A program made the translations under genes and the position numbers. 64,000 nucleotides of DNA. It comes from Anagrus nilaparvatae (lineage: Eukaryota > Arthropoda > Insecta > Hymenoptera > Mymaridae). The notes beneath the pieces are model-generated. The model was not told where the DNA came from. It worked only from the letters and a program-made list of their open reading frames with translations, and made no database searches. Below, one piece after another: positions 23,523 to 35,786 of the stretch. Each line of letters begins with the position of its first letter. Positions within the stretch are counted from its first letter, which is position 1. Location of the stretch: assembly GCA_022575985.1 (NCBI GenBank), contig JAKSXM010000007.1, positions 69,470,501 to 69,534,500 of the forward strand, read 5' to 3'.

Positions 23523-25680
23523 AAAAGATAATTTAAAATTGTTACTTTAAATATTGATATAAAAAATTATTTTAATATTAATAGAAATTAATAAATTAAA
23601 AATTGCACACTGAGAAAATTTGTAATAATTCAATAAGCATATTAAGGTATGGTTTGGTATGGTATTTATGAAAGATATGAGACTTTATTCTTTTATACAG
23701 TGCTTTAAAGGATGACCTTAGTTTTAAGCACAAAATTTTTGAAAACAACGAAATTTTTTCCAAAAGAACACATTTTTTACACAAACATTTTATTGAACGG
23801 AAAAATTTGAGCACCAAAAAAGTTAAGCATAGTGAAATTCAAATTATACACATGAAATTCAACACACCCAAAAATTCAGGCACATCAAATTAAGTAATTT
23901 TTTTTAAATATTTAATAAATATTTTTTATTCTGATTTTTATTTTGAAATTAAAATTATTTTTTCAAAAAGAAAAATGCTGATATCTCTCCAACAGGGTTC
24001 GAACAGATAACCTCTCTGTCTGTGCTGGAATGCTCTTTTATCCAACTGAGCTATGAAGAGCAGCGAGGTTACTCAGAGAAATTTCTTTTTTTGAGAAAGA
24101 TGAGAGGTATCAACATTTTTTTCTTGAAAAAATAATTTTAAACCCATAAAGATCGATAAAATTTATTTAATTTAATATTTAAAATAATATCGGCTGATAA
24201 AAATTTAATTTACATAGTCAGGCACAATAATTTTCAAAAATAAGTTTTTATTTCTGAATATTATCGTGTCTAATTTCATAAAAATTGAATTTTTTTTTTG
24301 TAGAAAACAGTTTTCAGTTTTTTCGTGTTCATTAAAACGTGTGTTAAAAAAATTTTGTGCTTAGAACTAAGCTTATTGATTTTAATCTAAAAGAAAAAAA
24401 AAATTATTTTGTTAATTAAAATTTTCTAAAAATGTAGCAAAATACCAAATAATCGAATAACAATTCAATTTTAAAATAACAACATGTAAAGTTTACTGGC
24501 ATTGAAAAAAATGCAACAGAAGTATAAATTTGAAAAATATACCTGGCTTTTTCAAAAAATTGATAAATCAATATTAATAAATTTCATATTCAATAATCAA
24601 TGACATTAATAAAAATAATGTACCGTAAAATATCGATCTTAGCGTTTTTAAATAATGCATAAAAAAATTAAAAATACTTTTTTGTTCTTATTAAAATTCA
24701 GTGTTATTATTTGCGATTCTGTTAAGTGTGCTAATATTATTATAAATTATATAAGAAATTAATGATTTGCAAATTTCAGCTGGATTAAGTTTTTCCAGTA
24801 TTTTTTGGAAGTAAAAATACTGAATGATTAAAAAGTTAATTGTACTTACTTGAAAGCTACAATGAAGTGCGATTATTTACACCTGTTATGCAAAATTTGA
24901 ATTCAAATTAATCTTTTTATCAAGTTCAGCTTGCAATGTTTAATTATACTGTAAAAAAGGATTTTTAAGTTTGGAAAAGTTCAGTGTCAAACTAAAAATA
25001 ACTTAATTAAAAAAATATGTAAACCTAGGTCAAAATCTAAATAATTTTTTTTAAACTAATTAGTTACTAAATTCCACGATTTGCTTCTCATGAAAAAAAT
25101 TATTAAATAAACAATTAATTGCAATTTTATAAAAAGATTTTAAATATTGAAAAATGTTTAGTTTCTAACAAATTGAAAGTAAAATGTTACTCATGAGTTC
25201 GAATACTGATAAAATTATGCCTATTTAAGTGTTATGTTTAGTTTTAAATATTAAAAAAATCAATTTATTTGCGCAATTATTGAAATTTTGAATATGTACA
25301 CGGAGAAAAAAAAATTGTTAACCATAACCAAAATGCTAGTAATATTTACAATAAAGTTTGATTATTTTATACTCAAAAAAACAAAACAAAATTTTAATAT
25401 AAATTATACTAAAATAAGTAAACTGCTTATAATATATTTGTAACCGAATTCAATATTAATAAAAAATCTTTTTAAATTCAAGTTTTATTAATTAATAGTA
25501 CTTATTTAAAAAGTGAAATTTTAGTTTTGAAAAATTAAAAAAATAGAAAAAAAAGTTATTTTTTCGCGTATAGATCAGTCAAGCCCTATTTTATAGACAC
25601 AGTAATTTTTTGATTTTTATGTAAATCAATGTCATTCATAATTATTTACACGTTTTTCCATTTTATTTTAAATATTTGTG
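23523..25680. repeat. Ancestral upstream flank (block U), copy 1
   Basis: Most of this non-coding stretch recurs upstream of IR5 (57170-58990), in a further copy beyond it (59278-59984 plus 62819-62960) and partly upstream of IR4 (51400-52080). Landmarks are TGCGATTCTGTTAAGTGTGC near 24712 and GAGTTCGAATACTG at 25195. The site GTTCGAAT at 25197-25204 is the intact (empty) form of the target of the hAT element at 59993. The 73-codon frame at 23596-23817 is not conserved and is not called. Confidence 0.7.
23959..24132 (-). repeat. tRNA-like core between inverted repeats, copy 1
   Basis: Inverted repeats of about 20-30 bases (AAAAATGCTGATATCTCTC at 23971-23989 against 24102-24120) enclose a minus-strand tRNA-like segment. 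It has a perfect A box TAGCTCAGTTGG (24042-24053) and a near-perfect B box TGTTCGAACCC (23995-24005), the internal RNA polymerase III promoter. Anticodon and T stems do not pair well, so it is not a working tRNA. It may be a tRNA-derived SINE-like or composite repeat. A second copy lies at 57669-57838. Confidence 0.65.
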
Positions 25681-27398
25681 ACCATGGATATATTTTATAT
25701 TTTTAAACACTCGCTATCTGTTTACAGTAAGAATTTTTTTATTTGTCAATTTTTTTAAAATAAATAAAAATTTATCGTAAAAAATTTAAATTATTTATAA
25801 AACCTTAAATTGAAATAAAAATATTTTTTATCAATATATGAACATATCTCTGCAAGTGTTTCTAATTAATTAAAATATATTTTATTTTTTTTATGCAATC
25901 ATTATCTTTGAACAGAAGTTTAATAAATAAAAAAATTAAGTTTTTCTTTGCCTAACTAAATTTTAAGCTAATGCAAACAATAAATAAAATTTTTAAATTT
26001 TATAATATATTTAAGGTAATTATTACTTATAAATTTTTTATGTGTTTTTATTTGAATTATAATTAATTGCTTAAATGCTAGCAAAAAAATAAGTTGTGGA
26101 TCATAGCGTATTTATTGGACGTTGTGTTTCTTTTTTTTTATGTGATTTGTTAAATATTAATACCCACTTAGGTAAGCACATTAATTTCAGTTTAATTTTT
26201 TAAGCATTTTAGTTTTAGATTAATAGGTGAATTTTTAAAATTAATAAATCGTTTTCAATATTAAAAAATTTATAACCGGTTTGTGTAACTACACAACCAA
26301 CGAGCATGGAATATGTTCACTCATAACAGTAATAAATCAAAAAACTGAAATTACAATAAATCCTGAAATATAAATTATGCTAAGTCCATAAACTTAAAGT
26401 ACTCTAAGTTTTTGTTGTTATCAAGGCCTGACTCCCAATTCAAATTATTCTAAGTCCCTAAATCGAAAATATTCTAAGTCCATTTCACCCCCCCCTAAAA
26501 ACGTCAATTCCCCCCCCCCCCTAAAAGCATCAATTCCCCCCCCTAAAAGCGTCAATTTTTTACCCCCCCCCCCCTGCCGAACCAAACTTTTTCAAATACC
26601 CCATCCAATGAACATGTTCCATGTTAAAACTAAAAGAAATATGCTTACAAACTGGGTATTAATATTTCCCAAACCACATCTCCAGAAGTTAATGCCATAA
26701 GATTTTTTAAATTATAATTCAAATAAAAACACGTTGTTTATAAATTGGTTACAAATAAATTAATTTCTAAATGATTTTTTTTCAATTTTAATTCCGACTC
26801 AACCTTTTAAAAGTTATTTTTTTTAAAGAAATTCTTTATGAGGTTTTATTGTCAAAATAAATTCCGAAAAGAATAAAAATAAAAATCATTTGTTTTAAAA
26901 GAATTAAACTCAAAATATTTCCTTTTAAAAAAAATTAAATGAACATTAATTCTTTTCTGGGTAACAAAAAATTCTTTTTGGTTTGGTGTGTACACAAGAA
27001 TAAATTTATTCATTTTTTGCAAAATCAATATTTGCAAATATAAAATGTTCATTTTTTATGCATTTGAAAAATGAAAGTTTTAACACACTGCGTTAGATTG
27101 GGGTTAGATTGGCTAAACTCCCTGAAATCTTAAAACCTCTTGCTAACATAAAACATAAAATTTAGTTATAAATCAACATTATTAAAACGAATTTTATATT
27201 TTTACAATTTTAAATGGTTAAAATTTACAAGATCATTCGAATTTCATCAAGAAATTAATCAAAACAATTGGTTTTAGGATTTTTTTTCAAAATGCATAAT
27301 TCTTGAAATATATAAGTTCTTAATGATCGATGAAGTAAGACTGAAAAAAATTTATATTTTCTATATAAGGCACCAGAATCAAATCAAAAACATCTAAT
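25681..27398. repeat. Ancestral downstream flank (block D), copy 1
   Basis: The sequence from ACCATGGATATATTTTATAT onward recurs near 41735-41870, 53250-54050 and 62968-63212. The later part (26620-27398) recurs at 54055-54820. A C-run cluster lies at 26488-26574. The minus-strand frame at 26852-27052 has a partial counterpart at 54328-54516, but both frames drift and lie in repeat DNA, so no gene is called. Confidence 0.7.
26488..26574 (+). repeat. Poly-C minisatellite
   Basis: Four C runs of 8-13 bases are each followed by TAAAAACGTCAATT-like words, with spacing of roughly 20-30 bases. A copy-number-variable array is likely. The exact run lengths in assemblies are unreliable. Confidence 0.6.
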
Positions 27399-27780
27399 AG
27401 ATAGATAGATCCTCTTTATTGGAAATGAATACAAAAAGTGTAAATTCGGTGTAACAATAGTTTATAAAAAGTATGTTGAAATATTATAAAAATTATGTGT
27501 ATATTTTAATAATATATAAATACAATTTTTAATTCTAATAATACTGGAAAAATTTACATATAAAATAGGATAATATAATTCAGTAAAATAAATTAATAAA
27601 ATTATCAAAAAATACTACATAAATTCCTTATTAGACCAGTGTATAAGCATGTATTGCACGTTCAGTCAATTCTTTATATACAAATAAGACATTAAATATA
27701 AAAAAACAGTATAAATAGTATAAACATAAAAAGTACAACAAACTATGAAACTACCAGCTTTGTGTCACCAATGAGAAGGT
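27399..27780 (-). mobile_element. 3' tail of an old retroelement, minus orientation
   Basis: Read on the minus strand, this ends in CCAATAAAGAGGATCTATC followed by a TATC-type tail (27400-27411), a pattern common at LINE 3' ends. The same end is present, with internal deletions, at 54815-55080 in the flank of IR5, so the insertion predates the duplication of that flank. No coding part was recognised. Confidence 0.45.
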
Positions 27781-27911
27781 CCTTCATATATCCTTTTTAC
27801 TCTAAGAATTAAATATACAAAACTTTTCTATTACATGCTCACAGCACAAAAAAGTAAAATTTAAGGCTTAATAAACTTTTAAATATTTATAAATAATTTT
27901 TTATAATTCAA

Positions 27912-29798
27912 TTAAACGGATGTCACCTGCGATTCTTTTGGTTTGACATGTATTCTACGAATTTTCATTTTTCTAGTACTTTCTTTTTTAAACAAAGATT
28001 TTGAAAGATTACAAATGTTCGTACCATATAATTTTTCTTTTAAGTAATAGAACCGAACATATTCAAGAATCAGTACTAACAAAGATAGAATTGTTCCAAA
28101 TATCATTATTGATGAAAGTACTAACGGTAACGTTTCATCTTTGTTTTCAAAATCATTAATCATTAATCTGTTATCAATTCTATTAGCCCTATCATAATCG
28201 GATCGCCATTTCACATCCAAACCAGCTTCTAATATTCTCACATGTAGATCAGCAAATTTGATTCTTAATGGAGAATTGTCAGGAAACCCAACTACATTGA
28301 AACCTGCTTTTATAATCAAGTTGCTGATTTCAAACCTAATTCCTTGAATTACGTATTTATGATAACGTAAGAATTTTTCAGCGTCAATATCAAACATTAT
28401 TAATGTAGAAGAACTGATTTCTACCTCGCTTTGACTATCATCATTTATCTTAGCCATTTTAGTAATATTCTGAATAATACCCGTTGAAGAATTTCGTAAC
28501 AATTCTAAAAAAACTTTATTATTGTTAAAATAAACCGTTATATTTTTTTGAAGAATATCTTCAAAGGATTCAAAAATCAGACTTTTTTTGTATTCGTATT
28601 TTAAACCGATCATGTCTGAAGCAATGTCTGAAATGAAGAAATATGACACAGCAAACATTGTCAAAAATATTATCTTTGATCTTAAAGTACGACGAAAGTT
28701 AATATTGACACCAAGTCCTAAAATAAAACTATAAATATTAAAGATTGACCATTCATCCTGTCGAAATTTAAAAACATGAGCAAAAAATGAAAATATTATT
28801 ATTATTCCACAAAAAGTCAAAAAGGAATAAATAATTTCTTTAGGAATTTGAATTTCTTTTTCTTCTACAACCGGAACAATGAAAGTTAATTTTGTTGATT
28901 TAATTAAGTAGGTATTCATAAAATTTGCAGAGACAAAACGATAAGTTGGACCCAAATAACAGTCTAAATTATTTTCATATATATAAAAGCCTATTGTCTT
29001 TTCAATCGGGTTAGGTACAAATTGTGAACTAACATTGAGTGAACTCTCAAAAAATTTGTAATACTTGAATAAATGTATTAATATGTACGATTCTTCTATA
29101 GGCTGATGATAGTAATTTAACGTATAATTTGTGTAAAAATCGGGCCAAAAAAGTTTACTTGTACCTACTCTCATATTATATCCACTAATTCCATTGAATA
29201 TATCAGGAAAAATTTTTTCAACCGAATTATTGGTCATATCTTTTTTTGAAATTGTTTTGAAAAAAAAATTAGCTTCAATGAAATATAATTTTTTAGAGTA
29301 ATATTGCAAGATCTTAAAATCATAAAATTGATAGAAAAGTGCTATATTAAGTAGAGAATGAATAAATTTATCTGATTCACTAATTCTCTTAACTATAACG
29401 AATATTTTGGTCGTGGACAAATAAAATATAGATTGTTGAATCAAACGTAAATCCATATCAAATTTTTGAACAATTTTCTTCGAAGAATCCTCGCTGAGAA
29501 CAATAAAATGGAGAGGAGCTGTAACGTTACGTTGATACTCGATATCGATATCATTCAATTTTATTAATTCCGGTGGGTTATTTAAGTCCACTAATGTAGT
29601 TGGAACTGATTGTAAAAGAAGTTGATGTATTGATTGGTAGTTGTAATCATTAATCATACTTTGATTTTTAAAATCAGAATGTAAGGTCACATGTGAAGGC
29701 TTAACTTCTTTTAAAGCTTGTTGAATTAAAATTTCTATGCTGTTTGAATGTATTACATCCAGAAGTGCCAAAAAATAAGTAAAACATACAATCTTCAT
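27912..29798 (-). CDS. Divergent ionotropic receptor IR2 (type B front, type A tail), 628 aa
   Basis: It has the same topology as IR1: signal peptide MKIVCFTYFLALLDVIHS, variable extracellular region, M1 (FCGIIIIFSFFAHVF), pore loop DEWSIFNIYSFILGLG, M2 (AVSYFFISDIASDMIGLKY), second ligand half and M3. It is a mosaic: the N-terminal two thirds resemble IR3 and IR4 (VTLHSDFKNQS, SQFVPNPIEK, LDCYLG), whereas from about NDFENKDETLP to the end (NICNLSKSLFKKESTRKMK, ESQVTSV) it follows IR1 and IR5. The start is the Met at 29798. A longer open frame reaches back through GIFALENLK to a non-ATG codon, but it crosses a splice-acceptor-like TTTCTTTCAG at 29825-29826, so it is more likely intron and leader sequence. 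The frame has no breaks. Confidence 0.9.
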   Translation of the reverse strand: MKIVCFTYFLALLDVIHSNSIEILIQQALKEVKPSHVTLHSDFKNQSMINDYNYQSIHQLLLQSVPTTLVDLNNPPELIKLNDIDIEYQRNVTAPLHFIVLSEDSSKKIVQKFDMDLRLIQQSIFYLSTTKIFVIVKRISESDKFIHSLLNIALFYQFYDFKILQYYSKKLYFIEANFFFKTISKKDMTNNSVEKIFPDIFNGISGYNMRVGTSKLFWPDFYTNYTLNYYHQPIEESYILIHLFKYYKFFESSLNVSSQFVPNPIEKTIGFYIYENNLDCYLGPTYRFVSANFMNTYLIKSTKLTFIVPVVEEKEIQIPKEIIYSFLTFCGIIIIFSFFAHVFKFRQDEWSIFNIYSFILGLGVNINFRRTLRSKIIFLTMFAVSYFFISDIASDMIGLKYEYKKSLIFESFEDILQKNITVYFNNNKVFLELLRNSSTGIIQNITKMAKINDDSQSEVEISSSTLIMFDIDAEKFLRYHKYVIQGIRFEISNLIIKAGFNVVGFPDNSPLRIKFADLHVRILEAGLDVKWRSDYDRANRIDNRLMINDFENKDETLPLVLSSIMIFGTILSLLVLILEYVRFYYLKEKLYGTNICNLSKSLFKKESTRKMKIRRIHVKPKESQVTSV

Positions 29799-29931
29799 TT
29801 TTAAGTTTTCAAGAGCAAAAATACCTGAAAGAAATTTTATCAATTATTGATTTTTAGGCTATGATAATCAATTAATCAATACATTCAAAAAGAGTTACTA
29901 ATTATTTAGTTTGTAAATACAAAAAAAGGGT

Positions 29932-30135
29932 TTGTTGGTCTGGTATCTAAAATTTCGTTTTTCTTGTAAGATTTTAGCATATCAAATTTCGTGTGAAGCC
30001 CGAAACTTCCCGAAAAAGATCTGCGGTTGCAATACAATCCAATTGAAAGTTTCTTTAGATACCCCAAATTCGAGCCAACTCGAAGAAAAAAACCCGAAAT
30101 TTCAGGTGCGTACTTGACCTGACTTTCGGGCACCC
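29932..30135. repeat. Conserved upstream block of type B receptors, copy 1
   Basis: About 200 bases, richer in G+C than the surroundings and holding several CCCGAAA/TTTCGGG words, lie about 130-340 bases before the IR2 start. They recur at the same place before IR3 (39838-40030) and IR4 (50495-50705) but not before IR1 or IR5. Open frames on either strand here are not kept between copies, so the block is non-coding. It could be promoter or leader sequence, or an old insertion that was duplicated with the genes. Confidence 0.6.
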
Positions 30136-30159
30136 AAAAATTATTTTCTTAAATAAAAC

Positions 30160-31350
30160 TACTTGTACATAGCCTAATAACAACCAAAAGGCCGCCATAT
30201 CTCTCATCACAATTTAAAGAACCTGAAGAGGAAATAAGGCGTTCACTAAGAAATCTCCCTGACACTTCCTTATCAGATTCCCTGCCTCACACTTTTTCCC
30301 TTCCATCTTTTTATAGAACAGATTTTTTTATTATTATTATTTCCTTTTTTTGTATTGTACAAAACTAGTTACACTCTTACATAGTTATTATTATTATAGC
30401 TCTAATTAACATATATTGTTTAATTTAAATAAATAATTTATGTATAAATAAAATTAAGGTTAAATTAGTTAATAAAAATATAAGTAATATGATATAATTT
30501 GATATTAATACTGTTTCAAAAACTAAATAAAATAAATAAGTTAACCATAGCAACAATCAGTCAAAAGTCAATCAGTCAATAGTCAATCAGTATGTATTAA
30601 AATTTGTCAATAGAATTTTATTAATCAGTCAACAAATAAATAAATAGTTTAAAATTTGTAAATAAATAATTAAATAATAAAATTAATTAATATTAATTTA
30701 GTCAAGCTGTTGTTAAACAGTGTTAGGCATCTAATTTATAATGATACTGCCTTATTGCTTTTTTAAATAAATTAAATGAGTGCAGGTCACGAATGCAGGG
30801 AGGAATTTTGTTCCAAAAGTTTGAGTATTTTACCTGAAATGAATTTAGGCCCCAATCGGTTGTAACTGTGGTAGGATAGATTTCTATATAAATTCTTTCT
30901 TTATCACAGCCATTACAGAGTGGAATAGTTTGCCATTCACATTAAAAGCGTATACATGTATTGATACATTTAAACTGCATATTATGAAATACCTTCTTTA
31001 CCTTCAAAAAACACCTGTCCTAAAATCGCGATGATTTAATAAATTTATTATTATGATTAATTATATTCATTCATATAATAATAATGTAAATACCATTAAA
31101 ATAAGATCTAATTATATTCTTTAATTATTAATTTTTATTAATTTTATTAAATATTATTTTTGTAAATTCAATTTAAATTTTTCATTTTTAAATTTATTAT
31201 AAATTAAATATATATTTTGTAAATTCAATATACTTTCATAAAAATCTGTATATACTATGTACAAAAATTATATTGTAAACTTTTGTAAATTGTAGCGCAT
31301 CGGCCACGCCTGCGCCTAACAAATTCTAAATAAATAAATAAATAAATAAA
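30160..31350 (+). mobile_element. LINE retrotransposon, 3' fragment, interrupted
   Basis: This is the end of a non-LTR retrotransposon reverse-transcriptase gene. The first piece (30186-30326) reads RPPYLSSQFKEPEEEIRRSL and on to LPSFYRTDFF. After a 0.56-kb insertion the second piece (30889-31034) reads FFITAITEWNSLPFTL to a stop at 31032-31034. The 3' region holds GCGCATCGGCCACGCCTGCG and ends in an AAATA repeat tail. The flanks of IR3 and IR4 lack it, so it inserted after duplication. It belongs to the same family as the fragment at 63213-64000. The jockey/CR1-like clade is inferred from the C-terminal pattern only. Confidence 0.75.
30327..30887 (-). mobile_element. Second LINE fragment nested in the first
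   Basis: On the minus strand a reverse-transcriptase C-terminus reads TTDWGLNSFQVKYSNFWNKI and then PPCIRDLHSF, with a stop at 30723-30725. An A/T-rich tail with TAA repeats ends at about 30327. AGATTT at both edges is a possible target duplication. The fragment at 52381-53068 belongs to the same family. Confidence 0.7.
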
Positions 31351-31672
31351 AATGCATGTCAAAAGAAAATAATTAATAGAATTTACAAAAAAAAATAAAA
31401 ATATAAAATATACTTACAGTGTATACTGAATATAATTTTAATTTAAAAAAGGCTTGATAAATAACTTGTATGAATTTATAATAATCAAACGTAAGATTAA
31501 GTCGAAATACGTATTTCTAAAATAAAAAATTTTCTGTTAAAATTATACTTGTACCGTATTGGAGCCAGTTTTCGAACGTATTGGCTTTCGATCAAATACA
31601 CACAAATTAGCATTTATATAAAAAAGTATGCATCAAATATCTAAAAGCGAGTTTTATTATGAAACTATAAAC

Positions 31673-31852
31673 CAATGATGAGAATTAAGGCAATCTGGTA
31701 ATCGGTTGGTAACATTGTTTACAATGCTTTTCTTATGGGAGCAAGTGAGATGAACAATGGTATAAATGGGTTGGCATAACTTGCTCCCATATGAAAAGCA
31801 TTGTAAACAATGTTACCAACCGATTACCAGATTGCCTTAATTCTCATCATTG
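31673..31852. mobile_element. hAT-type MITE, 180 bp, perfect 8-bp target duplication
   Basis: The arms (CAATGATGAGAATTAAGGCA on each side) are about 70 bases long and nearly identical. CTATAAAC flanks the element at 31665-31672 and 31853-31860. Size, long terminal repeats and the 8-bp duplication fit a hAT-derived MITE. The high arm identity suggests recent insertion. Confidence 0.85.
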
Positions 31853-33134
31853 CTATAAACCCTAAAGAACTTATTTCTACCTTACCGATGTTAAAAAACA
31901 ACTTAAATTAATAAAAAAAATAAGAAAAATGTTCTCTTGTACAACCCTAGGAAATTTTTCTCATCGTTTTCACCAAATCTCGTGTGTTATTAAAATCGAG
32001 TTTTAGGAATACCTACTCTATGCCGAATACTAAAAATGCTTTTAATTACGTCCTGATGATTTAATAAATGAAGGGAAAGGGTTATATTCACTTATTTATT
32101 GCAAGTTTACTTTAAATAGGTATATCGATAATTGATTCCTAACTTTTTTACACAAAACAGGTTTTCGATATTTTCAATAATATTAAACCTTATTTTTATT
32201 TAAACAATATTTTTTTAATTATAATACATTGCACTTATTTAAACTACATTGTTAATACTATATTTCACAACAATTTACAAAATATTTACTAAATTTTCAC
32301 ATAAAAACACAATTTTAAGTATTTATATACTTATGAATCCCTTTGATTAAAACACCATAAACTTGCAATAAACTCTTCGATTTTTATAAAAAATACGTAC
32401 AAACACTTTAAAATTCGAAAAAAATCATTATTTTAATATTAAAAATATATAAAAATTATATTCTAACACTTGTTTCATAAAATTAATACTTTTTTACTTT
32501 TAAATACACAAATAAATAAAGAGGTAAATAAACGCGTGTTGTTTATAAAAATGTCGCACGCGAACTACAAATAGGTTATTGAAACGGCGGGTTGCGTAAA
32601 CAGGGGGTATATTTTGTTTCCTTGAGTTTTAAAAACATTATATCAATTATTATCTTTCGTTAATTAAAATTAAAAAGCAAATTTTAATAAATAAATGTTT
32701 AAAATACATGACTATACAAGTGTGAAGTTCATCTGTTGTTTGCTATATTTTATTCTTATTATTATAGGTATTTTATATTAAAAAAACAACAAAAAATAAG
32801 TGAAGAGGGAGTTAAGAAATAGGTATAGTTATACCTATAAGAATTCCATTAAAACGCGCGCGATTTAAACTTAGTTTTAGCGATTTTCAAATTATCGAAA
32901 ATTAATTCGATTAAAATGATACTATTATCAAAAATAGAATTTGCATTATCGAAATTACCTTACCTTGCACACTTGTAATAAATGTAAATTATTAATTACC
33001 CATCAATAAATTTGATGTTTTTTTAATTGGGATAATAAAATATATGATTTCCCTGATCAAATGCAACAATATTTAACACCAATTATTAATTTTAAATTTT
33101 TCAGTAAATAAAGATACAGCTAGGTATAAGAAAG

Positions 33135-34558
33135 GGGTGGCTGGAAAATTGTCCCACTTAAAAAAGTACAATTTTCGACAATCTTCAACACCGCTTTATC
33201 TTTCGCCTACTGACAGTAGCGGCACGTGGAGGATAAAATAAAAAATAAGCAATTTTTTAGTAAAAAAGTATACTAGAAATTAAAACTATAATTTAATCAA
33301 ATTTGGCTAACCTGATTCTACTTCAGTCAAATCACGGTTTTGGTTGCATTATTTGTGTGGCCGCTACCAGATTTGGTCTACAATAGGTTTTTTGGGTCAC
33401 TGAACACGAAAATCGAGGTCTTTTCTATATGAGACATTGGGGCTTGACCTTTAAATTAGCCAATACTACCCCTTAAAGGGGTGTTTTCGTTACTTTCGCT
33501 CTAGTCCTCCAAGATTTGGTCTAACAGGGTTTTTTAGGTCGCTGATCATAAAAATCGGTGTCTTTTCAATTAAAAGTTAGGTCTTCACCCTTAAAATAGC
33601 CTAAACTACCCCTAATAGGGGCGTTTTCGCTACTTTTGCTCTATATTCAGTTATCCAAAAACACGAACTTACGAACTTTCGCGGAAAACAAGCGTGCTCC
33701 TTACTCGAGGAAAACAAAGCTTTCAAGAACGTTCATGGAACACGGACAATTTTCCAGCTCGGGAAAAACGGAGCTTTCGTTCGTGAAATACGAATTGAGT
33801 TTTCAATACATGACTCATGAAAATAAAGAAGGGAAAAGAGTGGCCAAAGGCCCCGTGCACCAATTAAACCACAAATAATGATCATTATCTATCATCTAAA
33901 AAATAATAACCCTGTGTGAATGATTTGGCGCATGGGGCCTTCGGCCTCCCTTTTTCCTTCTTTATGTTCAAGAATCGCATGCATCAAAAACTCGGTTCGT
34001 GTTTTCTCGAACGGTCATGAAAGTTCTGTTTTTTCCGAACCGGAAAATTGGTCGTGTTCCACGAACGTTCGTGAAAGCTTTGTTTTCCTCAAGTCATATG
34101 TTCAACGAACAATTTTCCAAGGAGTGAAAACTGCACGTTCGTGTTTTCAGATACTGAATAGACCAAGTCATTATTTAATACATTTTTTTTACAATACACA
34201 CATCATTAACATTTCTTTATATAATAAAAAATAATTTATTTATATAAAATAAAATAAAAGATTAGAGAAGTTGTTAAAGCTGGAGTCAGTAAGGAAGTAT
34301 TAAATGGCCTTGACATTTCTATTTACAATTTTAATTGAATTTATCAACAGCTTTTACTTTTACCATCTAAACACTTACTATTTATTATTTTTCTATTTTC
34401 ATATTGCCGCTAAACACTAAAATTACTATACAATTACTAGGACCAATCTAAAGTAACGCCATCTCTTGCATAAAACTTAAAATATACTCAAAATACTGTG
34501 CACACTGTTGCCAGATCAAAAATTACAATTTATAAGTGGGACAATTTTCCAGCCACCC
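33135..34558. mobile_element. Foldback element with GGGTGGCTGGAAAA termini
   Basis: Inverted termini GGGTGGCTGGAAAATTGTCC occur at both ends, flanked by AAGAAAG (33128-33134 and 34559-34565), a 7-bp candidate duplication. The left half (33320-33640) starts with CTTCAGTCAAATCACGG, a terminus like that at 12061, and holds almost two of the 140-bp units of the giant foldback element, including GGTTTTTTGGGTCACTGA near 33393. A further palindrome sits inside at 33646-34158. Confidence 0.75.
33646..34158. mobile_element. Innermost palindromic element
   Basis: TTCAGTTATCCAAAAACACG at the left pairs with the inverse of CGTGTTTTCAGATACTGAA at the right, and TA lies on each side. The arms carry many GTTCGTG/CACGAAC words. 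The plus-strand frames of 80 and 104 codons here (33636-33878, 33920-34234) are arm sequence rather than genes. Confidence 0.6.
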
Positions 34559-34599
34559 AAGAAAGTGACTTCTGATCGAAAACCGGCTCCTATACGGTA

Positions 34600-35786
34600 T
34601 ATTAAAAGCTCTATAATTTTATTTATTATTGATAAATTAAATTCATTACGTTTTTCAAGTACGATCTTTTAATTTTTTAATAAGCAATTAATAATATAGT
34701 TTTGAATTTTAAAAATTAAAAATTTTTTTAAATACATGCTATTATAAACTCAAACTATCTAATGCTATATAGTTTTAAATGCTAAACTAAAAAAAACTAA
34801 AATAAACTTCAAACTTCGCGTTATGAATTTATTTTTAAAATCAATAATAATGTTTTTTGTTGTAGAGGTTGTATGAAATAAATACACAATATAATTATAT
34901 TTATAAACAATAAGTGAATCTTTATTAAGCGGTTACAAAATGCACGTCTTTACCTTCAGACGAATCTAAGGAAACTAAAAAATAGAGGGGAGAGTTTTAT
35001 ACAAGGAACGAGGAATACACACATATACTCACACCTTATACATTTATGTTTAATCAAAGTTGTACACATTTCATATTTAATAAACATTTTTATTTTTATG
35101 TAAACCAATGCCATTATTCATTCATTTTTCCTCATTTTTTTACCATAGATATTTAAGATACAAATCAAATATTTTATTTATTCCTAATTTTATACTAATA
35201 TAAATAAAAACCGATAAAATCCTATTCCTATATATATTAAAATGAAGTAATCGAAAAAATTGATTATTTTTAACATTATTCAGCACTCATTTATGAAGAG
35301 CTGTATGGACAAAAATACATGAAAATGTTTTAAATTAATCTTTAAAGAAATATCCCAATCCAATTTTTTTGTTTTTAAAAAATATTCGAAAGATTTTGAG
35401 ATATCAATCTCAGAAGTTAGTGGTCAAAAACATAAAAAAATTTAATTTTTTTTTACTAAAACTGATTTTTCTCAGAATTTAAGTGGTTTTTCGAAATGAG
35501 CTTTAGTGCAAATTATTCCTTGGAAAAAATGCTATCGATTTGACGTTTTATTTTTTAATTTGAGTTCTTGGTTTGGAGTTACAACGGTTTGAATCTAACA
35601 AGTTTAAATTTAAGAACTCAAAAAGTTGTCATTTTCGCCACTTGATAACTCAAAATGGATTGTATCAAAATGTAAAACGATTTTCTAAAGGAACTTTGTT
35701 TAGTTTTTTATTTAATGCATTCAATGAAGAGAAATAGGAAAAAAACTATTTATAACCAATTTTTTTTATTTTTATTTTTATTTTCT
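34600..35786. other. Upstream flank of IR2, no gene seen
   Basis: The first part (to about 34860) matches the flanks of IR3 (40240-40500) and IR4 (50885-51260). The remainder is AT-rich, with no gene and no obvious element. Confidence 0.5.

Larger units (their letters stand above)
31554..34597. mobile_element. Composite DNA element, TA-flanked, 3.04 kb
   Basis: The inverted ends read CCGTATTGGAGCCAGTTTTC on the left and CCGTATAGGAGCCGGTTTTC on the right, with TA next to each end. The equivalent places before IR3 (about 40235) and IR4 (about 50885) lack the whole insert, so it is younger than the duplication of the flank. It contains at least three other elements (31673-31852, 33135-34558, 33646-34158). 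The remaining interior (31860-33120) is AT-rich with no recognisable transposase. Confidence 0.65.

Noticed and set aside
23985..24061. A functional tRNA gene
   Set aside because: A and B boxes are present, but the anticodon and T stems do not pair and the second copy is further decayed.
29795..29843. N-terminal extension of the receptors through the GIFALENLK stretch
   Set aside because: The extended frames begin at a non-ATG codon and cross a conserved splice-acceptor-like AG. The downstream Met opens a good signal peptide in all five copies.
29906..30133. Open frames on both strands in the block upstream of IR2
   Set aside because: Neither frame is preserved in the equivalent blocks before IR3 and IR4.
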